Part shown: positions 43,580-50,213 of the stretch, piece after piece
Layout: each line of letters starts with the position of its first letter
How positions within the stretch are numbered: position 1 is the first letter of the stretch
Source of the DNA: Candidatus Gastranaerophilales bacterium
Lineage (GTDB): Bacteria > Cyanobacteriota > Vampirovibrionia > Gastranaerophilales > Gastranaerophilaceae
Assembly: GCA_944324425.1 (NCBI GenBank)
Contig: CALUWE010000012.1
Coordinates: forward strand, 1 to 52,777
Direction: 5' to 3'
Length of the DNA stretch: 52,777 nt
Translations under genes and position numbers: made by a program
The notes under the pieces: generated by a model
What the model was told of the DNA's origin: nothing
Databases searched by the model: none
What the model saw: the letters and a program-made list of their open reading frames with translations, nothing else

Positions 43580-43582
43580 AAA

Positions 43583-44410
43583 ATGGCTATTCGTAAAATT
43601 AATCCGACATCTCCCGGTCAAAGAGGTATGACAAAAACGGATTTTGCTGAAATTACAACGCAGACTCCTGAAAAATCACTTCTTTGCCCTAAGAAAAAAA
43701 CAGGCGGAAGAAATAATACAGGCAGAATTACAACAAGACATATAGGTGGCGGCCACAAACGCAAATACCGTATGATTGACTACAAACGTGAAAAATTCGG
43801 TATCATCGGTTTCATTAAAACAATCGAATACGATCCGAACAGAAACGTTAGAATTTCTCTTGTTGTATACGCAGACGGTGAAAAAAGATACATTTTAACA
43901 CCGGAAGGCTTAAATGTTGGCGACACAATCGTATCAGGTCATGATGCAGACGTTAAAACAGGCAACGCATTACCCTTAGATATGATTCCATTAGGTACAA
44001 TGATTCATAACATTGAATTAATCCCCGGCCGTGGCGCTAAATTGGTTAGAGCAGCTGGCGATGCAGCCCAATTAATGGCTAAAGAAGGCGATTACGTTAC
44101 AATTAAATTGCCTTCAACAGAAATGAGAATGGTTAGAAAAGAATGCTTAGCTACAATCGGCGTTCTCGGCAACCAAGAATTCAAAAACCTTTCTTTGGGT
44201 AAAGCTGGCAGAAAAAGATATCTTGGCGTTAAACCTACCGTAAGAGGTGTAACAATGAACCCTGTTGATCACCCTCACGGCGGCGGCGAAGGCAAGACAG
44301 GCCCCGGCGGCAATCCTAAGACTCCTTGGGGTAAACCTGCTCTTGGTCAAAAGACAAGAAACGCTAAGAAAGCAAGCTCAAAACTCATAGTTAGAAGAAG
44401 AAAAAAATAG
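43583..44410 (+). CDS. rplB: Ribosomal protein L2 (uL2)
   Basis: L2 is required for subunit joining and peptidyl transfer. The 275-residue protein has [41 protein letters not shown] split across residues 149-170, and the highly conserved [15 protein letters not shown] with its catalytic-region His. It ends [11 protein letters not shown]. Length is normal. Confidence 0.97.
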   Translation: MAIRKINPTSPGQRGMTKTDFAEITTQTPEKSLLCPKKKTGGRNNTGRITTRHIGGGHKRKYRMIDYKREKFGIIGFIKTIEYDPNRNVRISLVVYADGEKRYILTPEGLNVGDTIVSGHDADVKTGNALPLDMIPLGTMIHNIELIPGRGAKLVRAAGDAAQLMAKEGDYVTIKLPSTEMRMVRKECLATIGVLGNQEFKNLSLGKAGRKRYLGVKPTVRGVTMNPVDHPHGGGEGKTGPGGNPKTPWGKPALGQKTRNAKKASSKLIVRRRKK

Positions 44411-44423
44411 GAGAACATAGTTA

Positions 44424-44705
44424 ATGCCTCGTTCATTAAAAAAGGGTCCTTTCGTTCATGACTCTTTAATAAAAAAGATAAATAAATTAAATGAAAAGCA
44501 AGAAAAACATGTTATTAAAACATGGTCCAGAGCATCAATGATTATTCCTGATATGCTCGGTCATACAATTGCTGTTCATAACGGCAAATCTCATGTTCCT
44601 GTTTATGTAACAGAACAAATGGTTGGCCATAAATTAGGTGAATTTGCGGTTACAAGAACATTCAAAGGCCACGCCGGTCAAGATAAAACCGCAAAGAAAA
44701 AATAA
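44424..44705 (+). CDS. rpsS: Ribosomal protein S19 (uS19)
   Basis: The 93-residue protein of the 30S head begins [19 protein letters not shown] and has [20 protein letters not shown] and [17 protein letters not shown], all diagnostic. TAGGAGAA is the ribosome binding site. Confidence 0.97.
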   Translation: MPRSLKKGPFVHDSLIKKINKLNEKQEKHVIKTWSRASMIIPDMLGHTIAVHNGKSHVPVYVTEQMVGHKLGEFAVTRTFKGHAGQDKTAKKK

Positions 44706-44731
44706 GCTTATAAGTTAAAGGAATAAGGAAA

Positions 44732-45067
44732 ATGCAACAAGCAACAGCTAAACAAACAAATATCAAAATGCCGGCAAGAAAACTTCGCCGTGTCATTAAT
44801 GAGATAAGAGGCAAAGTGGCTTCTGAAGCATTAAAAATGCTTAAATATATGCCATACTTTGCTGCAAGAATTGTTGAAAAAAACCTGACTGCTGCTGTGG
44901 CTAATGCTCAGGAAAAATTTGACGGCAGAGCAGACAACTTAAAAGTTTCTGAAATCTACGCAGATGAATCCGTTACATATAAAAGAGCCCGCCCCAGAGC
45001 ACAAGGCAGAATGTATAAAAGGTTCAAAAGAACATCACACATTACAGTTAAATTAACAAGTAACTAA
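44732..45067 (+). CDS. rplV: Ribosomal protein L22 (uL22)
   Basis: The 111-residue protein that lines the exit tunnel has MPARKLRRVINEIRGKVASE near the start and the beta-hairpin tip sequence YKRARPRAQGRMYKRFKRTS near the end. Length is normal. rpsC follows after 14 bases. Confidence 0.96.
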   Translation: MQQATAKQTNIKMPARKLRRVINEIRGKVASEALKMLKYMPYFAARIVEKNLTAAVANAQEKFDGRADNLKVSEIYADESVTYKRARPRAQGRMYKRFKRTSHITVKLTSN

Positions 45068-45081
45068 TCAGGAGTAGAACA

Positions 45082-45831
45082 TTGGGACAAAAGACACATC
45101 CAACCGGATTTAGAATAGGAATAATCGAACCATGGGTATCCACCTGGTTTGCTAAAAGAAAACAATATCCTGCAAACATCGCTGAAGATGCTAAAATCAG
45201 ACGCTTTGTTAAGAAAAAACTATATACTGCAGGTGTTTCAAGAATCAATATCCAAAGAAAAGGCGAAGCTGTAAACATCACCGTTGTTACTGCAAAACCC
45301 GGTATCGTTGTTGGCAGAGGCGGCCAAGGTATTGATGAATTGAGAGCTGCTGTTCAAAAGCTTTTAAATAACGTTAACGTTTCAATTGACGTTGTTGAAG
45401 TTGCAAGAATAGATGCTGACGCTCAATTGGTTGCTGAAAACATCGCACTTCAATTGGAAAAACGTATCGCTTTCCGTCGTGCAATGAAACAAGCAATGCA
45501 AAGAACAATGAGATCAGGCGTTCAAGGTATTAAAGTTATGGTATCAGGACGCTTGGGCGGCGCTGAAATTGCAAGATCTGAATGGGCTAAAGAAGGAAGA
45601 ATTCCTCTTCAAACCTTAAGAGCAGACGTTCAATACGGTTTCGCTGAAGCCGATACCGTTATGGGTAAAATCGGCGTTAAAGTTTGGGTATTCAAATCAG
45701 ACTTAATGCCCGGTGAAAAAGCCGATCAAAACATCAAAACAAAAAAAGTTACAAATGAAAACAACAAACAAGGTCGTTTTCAATCAAAAAGAAAACGCAC
45801 CGAAGCTGCAGCTGAAGCTGAAGCCCAATAA
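45082..45831 (+). CDS. rpsC: Ribosomal protein S3 (uS3)
   Basis: The 249-residue protein at the mRNA entry site begins GQKTHPTGFRIGIIEPW, has the KH-domain loop VVGRGGQGIDEL and the C-terminal domain VMVSGRLGGAEIARSEWAKE. It starts with TTG, with AGGAG 7 bases upstream; there is no in-frame ATG nearby. A Lys/Glu/Ala-rich tail of about 30 residues ends it. Confidence 0.96.
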   Translation: MGQKTHPTGFRIGIIEPWVSTWFAKRKQYPANIAEDAKIRRFVKKKLYTAGVSRINIQRKGEAVNITVVTAKPGIVVGRGGQGIDELRAAVQKLLNNVNVSIDVVEVARIDADAQLVAENIALQLEKRIAFRRAMKQAMQRTMRSGVQGIKVMVSGRLGGAEIARSEWAKEGRIPLQTLRADVQYGFAEADTVMGKIGVKVWVFKSDLMPGEKADQNIKTKKVTNENNKQGRFQSKRKRTEAAAEAEAQ

Positions 45832-45860
45832 AACTTAATTGAATTAAGGAGCAAATAAAA

Positions 45861-46265
45861 ATGTTAATGCCTAAAAAGACAAAATTCAGAAAAAAACAAA
45901 AAGGCAATATGAGAGGGTCAGAAACAAGAGGTACCACTCTTGAATTTGGTTCATACGGTTTAGCAACAACAGAACCTGCTTGGATTACATCACGTCAGAT
46001 AGAAGCTGCACGTCGTTGCATGACAAGACAGATTAAACGTGGCGGTAATGTTTGGATTAAAATATTCCCCGACAAACCCATCACTAAAAAACCTGCTGAA
46101 ACTCGTATGGGTAAAGGCAAAGGCAACCCTGAATACTGGGTAGCCGTTGTAAAACCCGGCAGAATGCTTTTTGAACTTGAATACACAGTTCGTGAAGAAG
46201 CAATCAAAGCCCTTGAATTAGCTGCCCAAAAATTACCGATTAAAACAAGAATCATAGAAAAATAG
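45861..46265 (+). CDS. rplP: Ribosomal protein L16 (uL16)
   Basis: The 134-residue protein begins [19 protein letters not shown] and has [20 protein letters not shown] and [18 protein letters not shown], all diagnostic of L16 near the A site. AAGGAG stands 8 bases before the ATG at 45861; a second ATG two codons on is less likely, as L16 normally starts MLMP. Confidence 0.97.
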   Translation: MLMPKKTKFRKKQKGNMRGSETRGTTLEFGSYGLATTEPAWITSRQIEAARRCMTRQIKRGGNVWIKIFPDKPITKKPAETRMGKGKGNPEYWVAVVKPGRMLFELEYTVREEAIKALELAAQKLPIKTRIIEK

Positions 46266-46272
46266 GTGAATT

Positions 46273-46470
46273 ATGAAACTTCAAGAAATTAAAGATAAAA
46301 CTATTGAAGAATTAAAAGATGCGATTTTGAGCGCTAAACAAGAGTTATTCGGTTTAAGAATTAAACATAACAAAATGACTCCTCTTGAAAATCCTGCTCA
46401 AATCAAAACATTGAAAAAACAAGTAGCACAAATGAAAACCGTTTTAAGAGAAAAAGAACTTAAAGCTTAG
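46273..46470 (+). CDS. rpmC: Ribosomal protein L29 (uL29)
   Basis: The 65-residue two-helix protein begins MKLQEIKDKTIEELKDAI and has LFGLRIKHNKMTPLENPAQI, typical of L29. It follows rplP after 7 bases. Confidence 0.95.
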   Translation: MKLQEIKDKTIEELKDAILSAKQELFGLRIKHNKMTPLENPAQIKTLKKQVAQMKTVLREKELKA

Positions 46471-46505
46471 TTTTCATATTGAATAAAGAAAAAGGAACAG
46501 ATAAG

Positions 46506-46751
46506 ATGCCCAAAAAAGTAAAACAAGGTGTGGTCGTATCAAACAAAATGGATAAAACCATTGTTGTTGAAGTTATGGAACACAAAATGCACGATAAATA
46601 CAAAAAAAGAATGATTTCAACAAAAAATTACAAAGCTCGTGATTTTGAAAACGTTGCTCAAGAAGGCGATGTTGTTTCAATTATTGAAAACAGACCCTTA
46701 TCAGGTCAAATCAGATGGGTTTTGGACAAAGTTGTTGAAGCTAAAAAATAA
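46506..46751 (+). CDS. rpsQ: Ribosomal protein S17 (uS17)
   Basis: The 81-residue protein has KQGVVVSNKMDKTIVVEV and the end DVVSIIENRPLSGQIRWVLD, typical of S17. The ATG at 46506 is chosen; a TTG at 46479 would add nine residues but AAAGGA lies between the two, 9 bases before the ATG. Confidence 0.95.
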   Translation: MPKKVKQGVVVSNKMDKTIVVEVMEHKMHDKYKKRMISTKNYKARDFENVAQEGDVVSIIENRPLSGQIRWVLDKVVEAKK

Positions 46752-46807
46752 AATTCATTTTTTGTATTTTGGGTTAATTTAATATAAGTAAATAAAGGTA
46801 AAAGACA

Positions 46808-47182
46808 ATGATACAACAAGAAACAAGACTGCAAGTGGCAGATAATACGGGCGCAAAAGAACTTTTGTGCATTCGTGTTATGGGGTCTTCATGCAAAAAA
46901 TATGCAGGCGTTGGCGATGTAATTATCGCTGCCGTTAAACAGGCTCAGCCCGGAAACCAAACAGCCGTTAAAAAATCTGAAGTTGTAACAGCAGTTGTTG
47001 TTAGAACTAAAGCTGACATCAAAAGAAACGACGGTTCAGTTATCAGATTTGACGATAACGCAGCAGTTATCATCAACAAAGACGGTAACCCAAGAGGAAC
47101 TCGTGTTTTCGGACCTGTTGCCAGAGAATTAAGAGACAAAAACTACATGAAAATAGTTTCTTTGGCTCCTGAAGTTATTTAA
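46808..47182 (+). CDS. rplN: Ribosomal protein L14 (uL14)
   Basis: The 124-residue protein begins [20 protein letters not shown] and has [20 protein letters not shown] and [20 protein letters not shown], diagnostic of L14. A 56-base gap precedes it. This is the usual junction between S10 and spc operons. Confidence 0.97.
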   Translation: MIQQETRLQVADNTGAKELLCIRVMGSSCKKYAGVGDVIIAAVKQAQPGNQTAVKKSEVVTAVVVRTKADIKRNDGSVIRFDDNAAVIINKDGNPRGTRVFGPVARELRDKNYMKIVSLAPEVI

Positions 47183-47207
47183 TTTTTTAGATATAGGAAT
47201 GCATAAA

Positions 47208-47543
47208 ATGTCAAACGAAAAAAAATCAATACATACAAAAACGGGCGACCGTGTTGTTGTTTTAACCGGTAAAGACAAGGGCAAAATCGGCAACGTCAAA
47301 AAAGTTGATTTAGCTAAAGGCAAAGTTCTTGTTGAAGGCGTTAATATGGCAACCAAAGCTCAAAAAGCAAACCCCATGGCAGGTATTGAAGGTGGTTTAA
47401 ATAAAATTGAAAAACCTGTTGATTCATCAAATGTTATGGTTGTTTGCCCCGCTTGCGAAAAAGCAACAAGAATTAAATTTGAAGTTAAAAATGACAAAAA
47501 AGTCCGTGTTTGCAAAAAATGCGGTGAATCATTAGACGTATAA
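47208..47543 (+). CDS. rplX: Ribosomal protein L24 (uL24), zinc-ribbon form
   Basis: The 111-residue protein has the KOW motif VVVLTGKDKGKIGNVKKVD and VEGVNMATKAQKANPMAG. It ends with a Cys4 zinc ribbon, CPAC...CKKC, a known variant among bacterial L24 proteins. The ATG at 47208 is preferred over one at 47199 because AGGA lies 9 bases before it and only one base from the earlier ATG. Confidence 0.95.
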   Translation: MSNEKKSIHTKTGDRVVVLTGKDKGKIGNVKKVDLAKGKVLVEGVNMATKAQKANPMAGIEGGLNKIEKPVDSSNVMVVCPACEKATRIKFEVKNDKKVRVCKKCGESLDV

Positions 47544-47575
47544 TACTAACGAGCTAAAAACTCGGGCATTGAGGT

Positions 47576-47604
47576 TTGACAGGCCCATATGTTCTTTATA
47601 TGAT
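47576..47604 (+). promoter_or_regulatory. Internal promoter before rplE
   Basis: A perfect TTGACA (47576-47581), exactly 17 bases, then TATGAT (47599-47604, 5 of 6). This is the best housekeeping promoter match I found in the window. Transcription would begin about 35 bases before the rplE ATG. Confidence 0.65.
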
Positions 47605-47614
47605 ATATTGGCAA

Positions 47615-47627
47615 AGCCTCAAAGGCT
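47615..47627 (+). other. Small hairpin in the rplE leader
   Basis: AGCCT-CAA-AGGCT would be the first structure of a transcript from the promoter at 47576 and ends 4 bases before the AAAGGA ribosome binding site of rplE. An alternative fold pairs GAGG (47571-47574) with CCTC (47617-47620). Confidence 0.35.
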
Positions 47628-47645
47628 AACAAAAGGAATATAAAA

Positions 47646-48203
47646 ATGGCACAAAAGAAAACAACAAGCTTAAAAGAACGTTATTATAACGAAGTCAGAG
47701 CTGAATTAAAAAAGGAATTTAACTTATCAAACGATATGCAAATTCCAAGATTACATAAAATTGTTCTTAACATGGGTGTTGGTGAAGCAAGCCACAACTC
47801 AAAACTTGCCGAATCAATTGTTAACCAGTTAACAAAAATTGCAGGTCAAAAGGCTCTTGCAACAAAAGCTAAAAAATCAATCGCATCATATAAGTTAAGA
47901 GAAGGTATGCCGGTTGGTGCTATGGTTACATTAAGAGGTGAACGTATGTATGACTTCCTTCAAAAGTTAAACTGCGTTGTATTACCAAGAATTCGTGACT
48001 TTAGAGGTATTTCACCAAAAAGCTTTGATGGCAGAGGCAATTATACATTCGGTTTAAAAGAACAATCACTCTTCCCTGAAATTCACTATGAAGAAGTTGA
48101 CATTGTTAAAGGGATGAACGTTTCAATTATTACAACAGCTCCAAACGATGAACAAGCAAGAGCTTTATTGAAACACTTGGGTATGCCCTTTAAAAAACAT
48201 TAA
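47646..48203 (+). CDS. rplE: Ribosomal protein L5 (uL5)
   Basis: The 185-residue central-protuberance protein binds 5S rRNA. It has [57 protein letters not shown] and the C-terminal [19 protein letters not shown]. It follows a 102-base gap with a strong internal promoter. Confidence 0.97.
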   Translation: MAQKKTTSLKERYYNEVRAELKKEFNLSNDMQIPRLHKIVLNMGVGEASHNSKLAESIVNQLTKIAGQKALATKAKKSIASYKLREGMPVGAMVTLRGERMYDFLQKLNCVVLPRIRDFRGISPKSFDGRGNYTFGLKEQSLFPEIHYEEVDIVKGMNVSIITTAPNDEQARALLKHLGMPFKKH

Positions 48204-48224
48204 TTCTAAGGAGAATAACTAACA

Positions 48225-48431
48225 ATGGCTAAAAAATCTATGATAGATAAAGAACAAAAAAGAGAAGCACTTGCTGCGGTCGGTAAATACCCCAAAGTAA
48301 GACTTCACAATCGTTGTTCTATTTGCGGCAGACCTCACGGCTACCACAGAGATTTCGGTCTTTGCAGAATCCACTTGAGAGAATTTGCCCACAGAGGTTT
48401 ATTACCGGGCGTTACAAAAGCTTCTTGGTAA
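48225..48431 (+). CDS. rpsN: Ribosomal protein S14 (uS14), zinc-type with CCCH site
   Basis: The short 68-residue S14 carries [20 protein letters not shown] then [23 protein letters not shown] (split at residue 45). Zinc-type S14 proteins have CxxC and CxxC; here the ligands are Cys31, Cys34, Cys47 and His50, so the last Cys is His. His is still a zinc ligand, so the site may be kept. The N-terminus is about seven residues longer than in the usual 61-residue form. AAGGAG is the ribosome binding site. Confidence 0.94.
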   Translation: MAKKSMIDKEQKREALAAVGKYPKVRLHNRCSICGRPHGYHRDFGLCRIHLREFAHRGLLPGVTKASW

Positions 48432-48444
48432 CAAACATTTAAAA

Positions 48445-48465
48445 GAAGGGGGAATTTCCCCCTTC
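48445..48465 (+). other. GC-rich hairpin between rpsN and rpsH
   Basis: A 9-bp stem GAAGGGGGA with its complement closes a 3-base loop and lies 13 bases past the rpsN stop. It lacks a T-run on the plus strand, so it may be an RNA-processing or stabilising structure rather than a terminator. A perfect TATAAT (48501-48506) without clear -35 lies between it and rpsH. Confidence 0.5.
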
Positions 48466-48565
48466 GAAAAGTACAATTAAATAGTCTTTCTAAGTTTTTA
48501 TATAATGCAATTTGCATTTGAATACTAAACTGTAAGATGAACTTATAAGTAGTAAGGAGAGAAAA

Positions 48566-48961
48566 ATGACAATTACAGATCCTATCGCTGATTTATTAAC
48601 AAGAATCAGAAACGCTAATATGGTTAACCACGCAAGCGTTGAAATTCCTGCTTCAAAATTAAAAGTTGAACTTGTTAAACTTTTAAAAGAAGAAGGCTAT
48701 ATCGCTGATTACAAACTTGTTAATAAAGATGCATTCAAAGTTATCAATGTAGAATTAAAATACATTGGAAACAAACCTGTTATCAGAGGTTTGCAAAGAG
48801 TTTCAACCCCGGGCTTAAGAGCTTATTCAAAAGCTAAAAACCTTCCGAGAGTTTTTGGCGGTTTGGGTGTTGCAATTGTTTCAACAAGCAAAGGTCTTAT
48901 GACAGATAAAGCTGCCAGAAAAGACAACATCGGCGGCGAAATCCTCTGCTACGTTTGGTAG
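48566..48961 (+). CDS. rpsH: Ribosomal protein S8 (uS8)
   Basis: The 131-residue protein has TDPIADLLTRIRNANMVNH at the start, VSTPGLRAYSKAKNLPRVFG and the end GLMTDKAARKDNIGGEILCYVW, all diagnostic. A 134-base gap with a hairpin and TATAAT precedes it. In E. coli S8 represses the spc operon through a site at the L5 message; no such site was recognised. Confidence 0.97.
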   Translation: MTITDPIADLLTRIRNANMVNHASVEIPASKLKVELVKLLKEEGYIADYKLVNKDAFKVINVELKYIGNKPVIRGLQRVSTPGLRAYSKAKNLPRVFGGLGVAIVSTSKGLMTDKAARKDNIGGEILCYVW

Positions 48962-48997
48962 CGGATTTTGTGGAGTGCGAAGCGAAGCGAAACCCGC
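48961..48997 (+). repeat. GC-rich spacer with three GCGAA repeats
   Basis: Three exact tandem GCGAA units (48977-48991) lie inside a long imperfect stem, GCGGATTTTG (48961-48970) with CGAAACCCGC (48988-48997; one mismatch, one G-T). It starts at the last base of the rpsH stop codon. Base composition differs from the A/T-rich surroundings. It may be a copy of a dispersed repeat. Confidence 0.5.
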
Positions 48998-49101
48998 CAA
49001 GGCAACAAAAATATTAAAAACAAAAAGGGTTAATTTGGGAATTAAATTCCTGAAGCGTTCCCGCTTAAATTACAAATTAAAAGCAAAAGGAGAAATTAAA
49101 A

Positions 49102-49641
49102 ATGTCCAGAATCGGTAAACTTCCGATAGAAATACCTCAAGGCGTTGAAGTAAAAGTAGAAAACAATACAGTTACCGCAAAAGGCCCTAAAGGTGAAGAA
49201 TCGGTTACAGTAAGAGAAGAAATTAAAGTTGAAATTGTTGACAACCACGTTGTCTTAACAAGAGTCAACGATGACAGAAAATCCCGTTCATTGCACGGAT
49301 TATCAAGAACTTTAGTTGCAAACGTAATTAAAGGTGTTAAAGACGGTTTTGAAAAGAAACTTGAAATCCAAGGTGTCGGTTACAGAGCAAATATGCAAGG
49401 CACAGCAATTAACCTTCAATTAGGTTATTCTCACCCGATTTTAATTGAACCTCCAAAAGGAATTAAAATCGAAGTTGAAGCAAACACCAAAATTACGGTT
49501 TCAGGTTCAAACAAACAAGCCGTAGGCGACATTGCAGCCTTAATCAGATCTAAACGTGGTCCTGAAGTATACAAAGGAAAAGGTATCAGATATGAAGGCG
49601 AATATGTAAGAAGAAAAGCCGGTAAAACAGGTAAAAAATAA
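49102..49641 (+). CDS. rplF: Ribosomal protein L6 (uL6)
   Basis: The 179-residue protein begins MSRIGKLPIEIPQGVEVKVE, has KKLEIQGVGYRANMQGT and ends with KGKGIRYEGEYVRRKAGKTGKK (residues 158-179), diagnostic of L6. AAAAGGAG is the ribosome binding site. A 140-base gap precedes it. Confidence 0.97.
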   Translation: MSRIGKLPIEIPQGVEVKVENNTVTAKGPKGEESVTVREEIKVEIVDNHVVLTRVNDDRKSRSLHGLSRTLVANVIKGVKDGFEKKLEIQGVGYRANMQGTAINLQLGYSHPILIEPPKGIKIEVEANTKITVSGSNKQAVGDIAALIRSKRGPEVYKGKGIRYEGEYVRRKAGKTGKK

Positions 49642-49706
49642 AAATTAAAGCCTATATGAACCCTTGCAAATAAGGCAAGTTAGGTTAAGGTGAAAGGAAA
49701 AAGAAA

Positions 49707-50075
49707 ATGATTAAAACAATTAACAAAAAAGAACAAACACAAAAAAGACACAGAAGAGTAAGAGTTAAAATTCAAGGAACGGCTGATTGCCCAAGATTAG
49801 CAGTATATAGAAGCTTAAAACATATCTATGCTCAAATTATTGATGATACAAAAGGTGTTACTTTGGCTGCATCATCAACAAAAGCAAAAGATTTGGCTGA
49901 AAAATTAGCCCATGGCGGAAATATTGACGCTGCTAAAATTGTCGGCGAAGACCTTGCCAAAAAAGCTCTTGCTAAAGGAATAAAAGATGTTATTTTTGAC
50001 AGAGGCGGTTTCCTCTTCCATGGTCGTGTTCAAGCATTGGCTGATGCTGCAAGAGAAGCAGGCTTAAATTTCTAA
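49707..50075 (+). CDS. rplR: Ribosomal protein L18 (uL18)
   Basis: The 122-residue 5S rRNA-binding protein has [34 protein letters not shown] and the end [20 protein letters not shown], diagnostic of L18. It is the last gene of the cluster here; a strong terminator follows, and rpsE, rpmD, rplO and secY, which usually continue the operon, are absent. Confidence 0.97.
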   Translation: MIKTINKKEQTQKRHRRVRVKIQGTADCPRLAVYRSLKHIYAQIIDDTKGVTLAASSTKAKDLAEKLAHGGNIDAAKIVGEDLAKKALAKGIKDVIFDRGGFLFHGRVQALADAAREAGLNF

Positions 50076-50095
50076 TTTTATTTCTTATATAATTA

Positions 50096-50125
50096 AAACC
50101 CGTCTTATTGAAAGGCGGGTTTTTT
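50096..50125 (+). terminator. Intrinsic terminator ending the ribosomal cluster
   Basis: An 11-bp stem AAACCCGTCTT with its complement (one G-T pair) closes a 5-base loop and is followed by six T residues. Confidence 0.9.
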
Positions 50126-50183
50126 AATTTTGCCCCGTTTTATACTGCAAAAAATCTACTCGGGTATGAAAAACCAAAAAATA

Positions 50184-50192
50184 TGATATAAT
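50184..50192 (+). promoter_or_regulatory. Extended -10 promoter of the GH57 gene
   Basis: TGaTATAAT is a full extended -10, 21 bases before the GTG start at 50214. No clear -35 is seen. Confidence 0.55.
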
Positions 50193-50213
50193 CTTCTTGA
50201 AGGAAGAATAACT

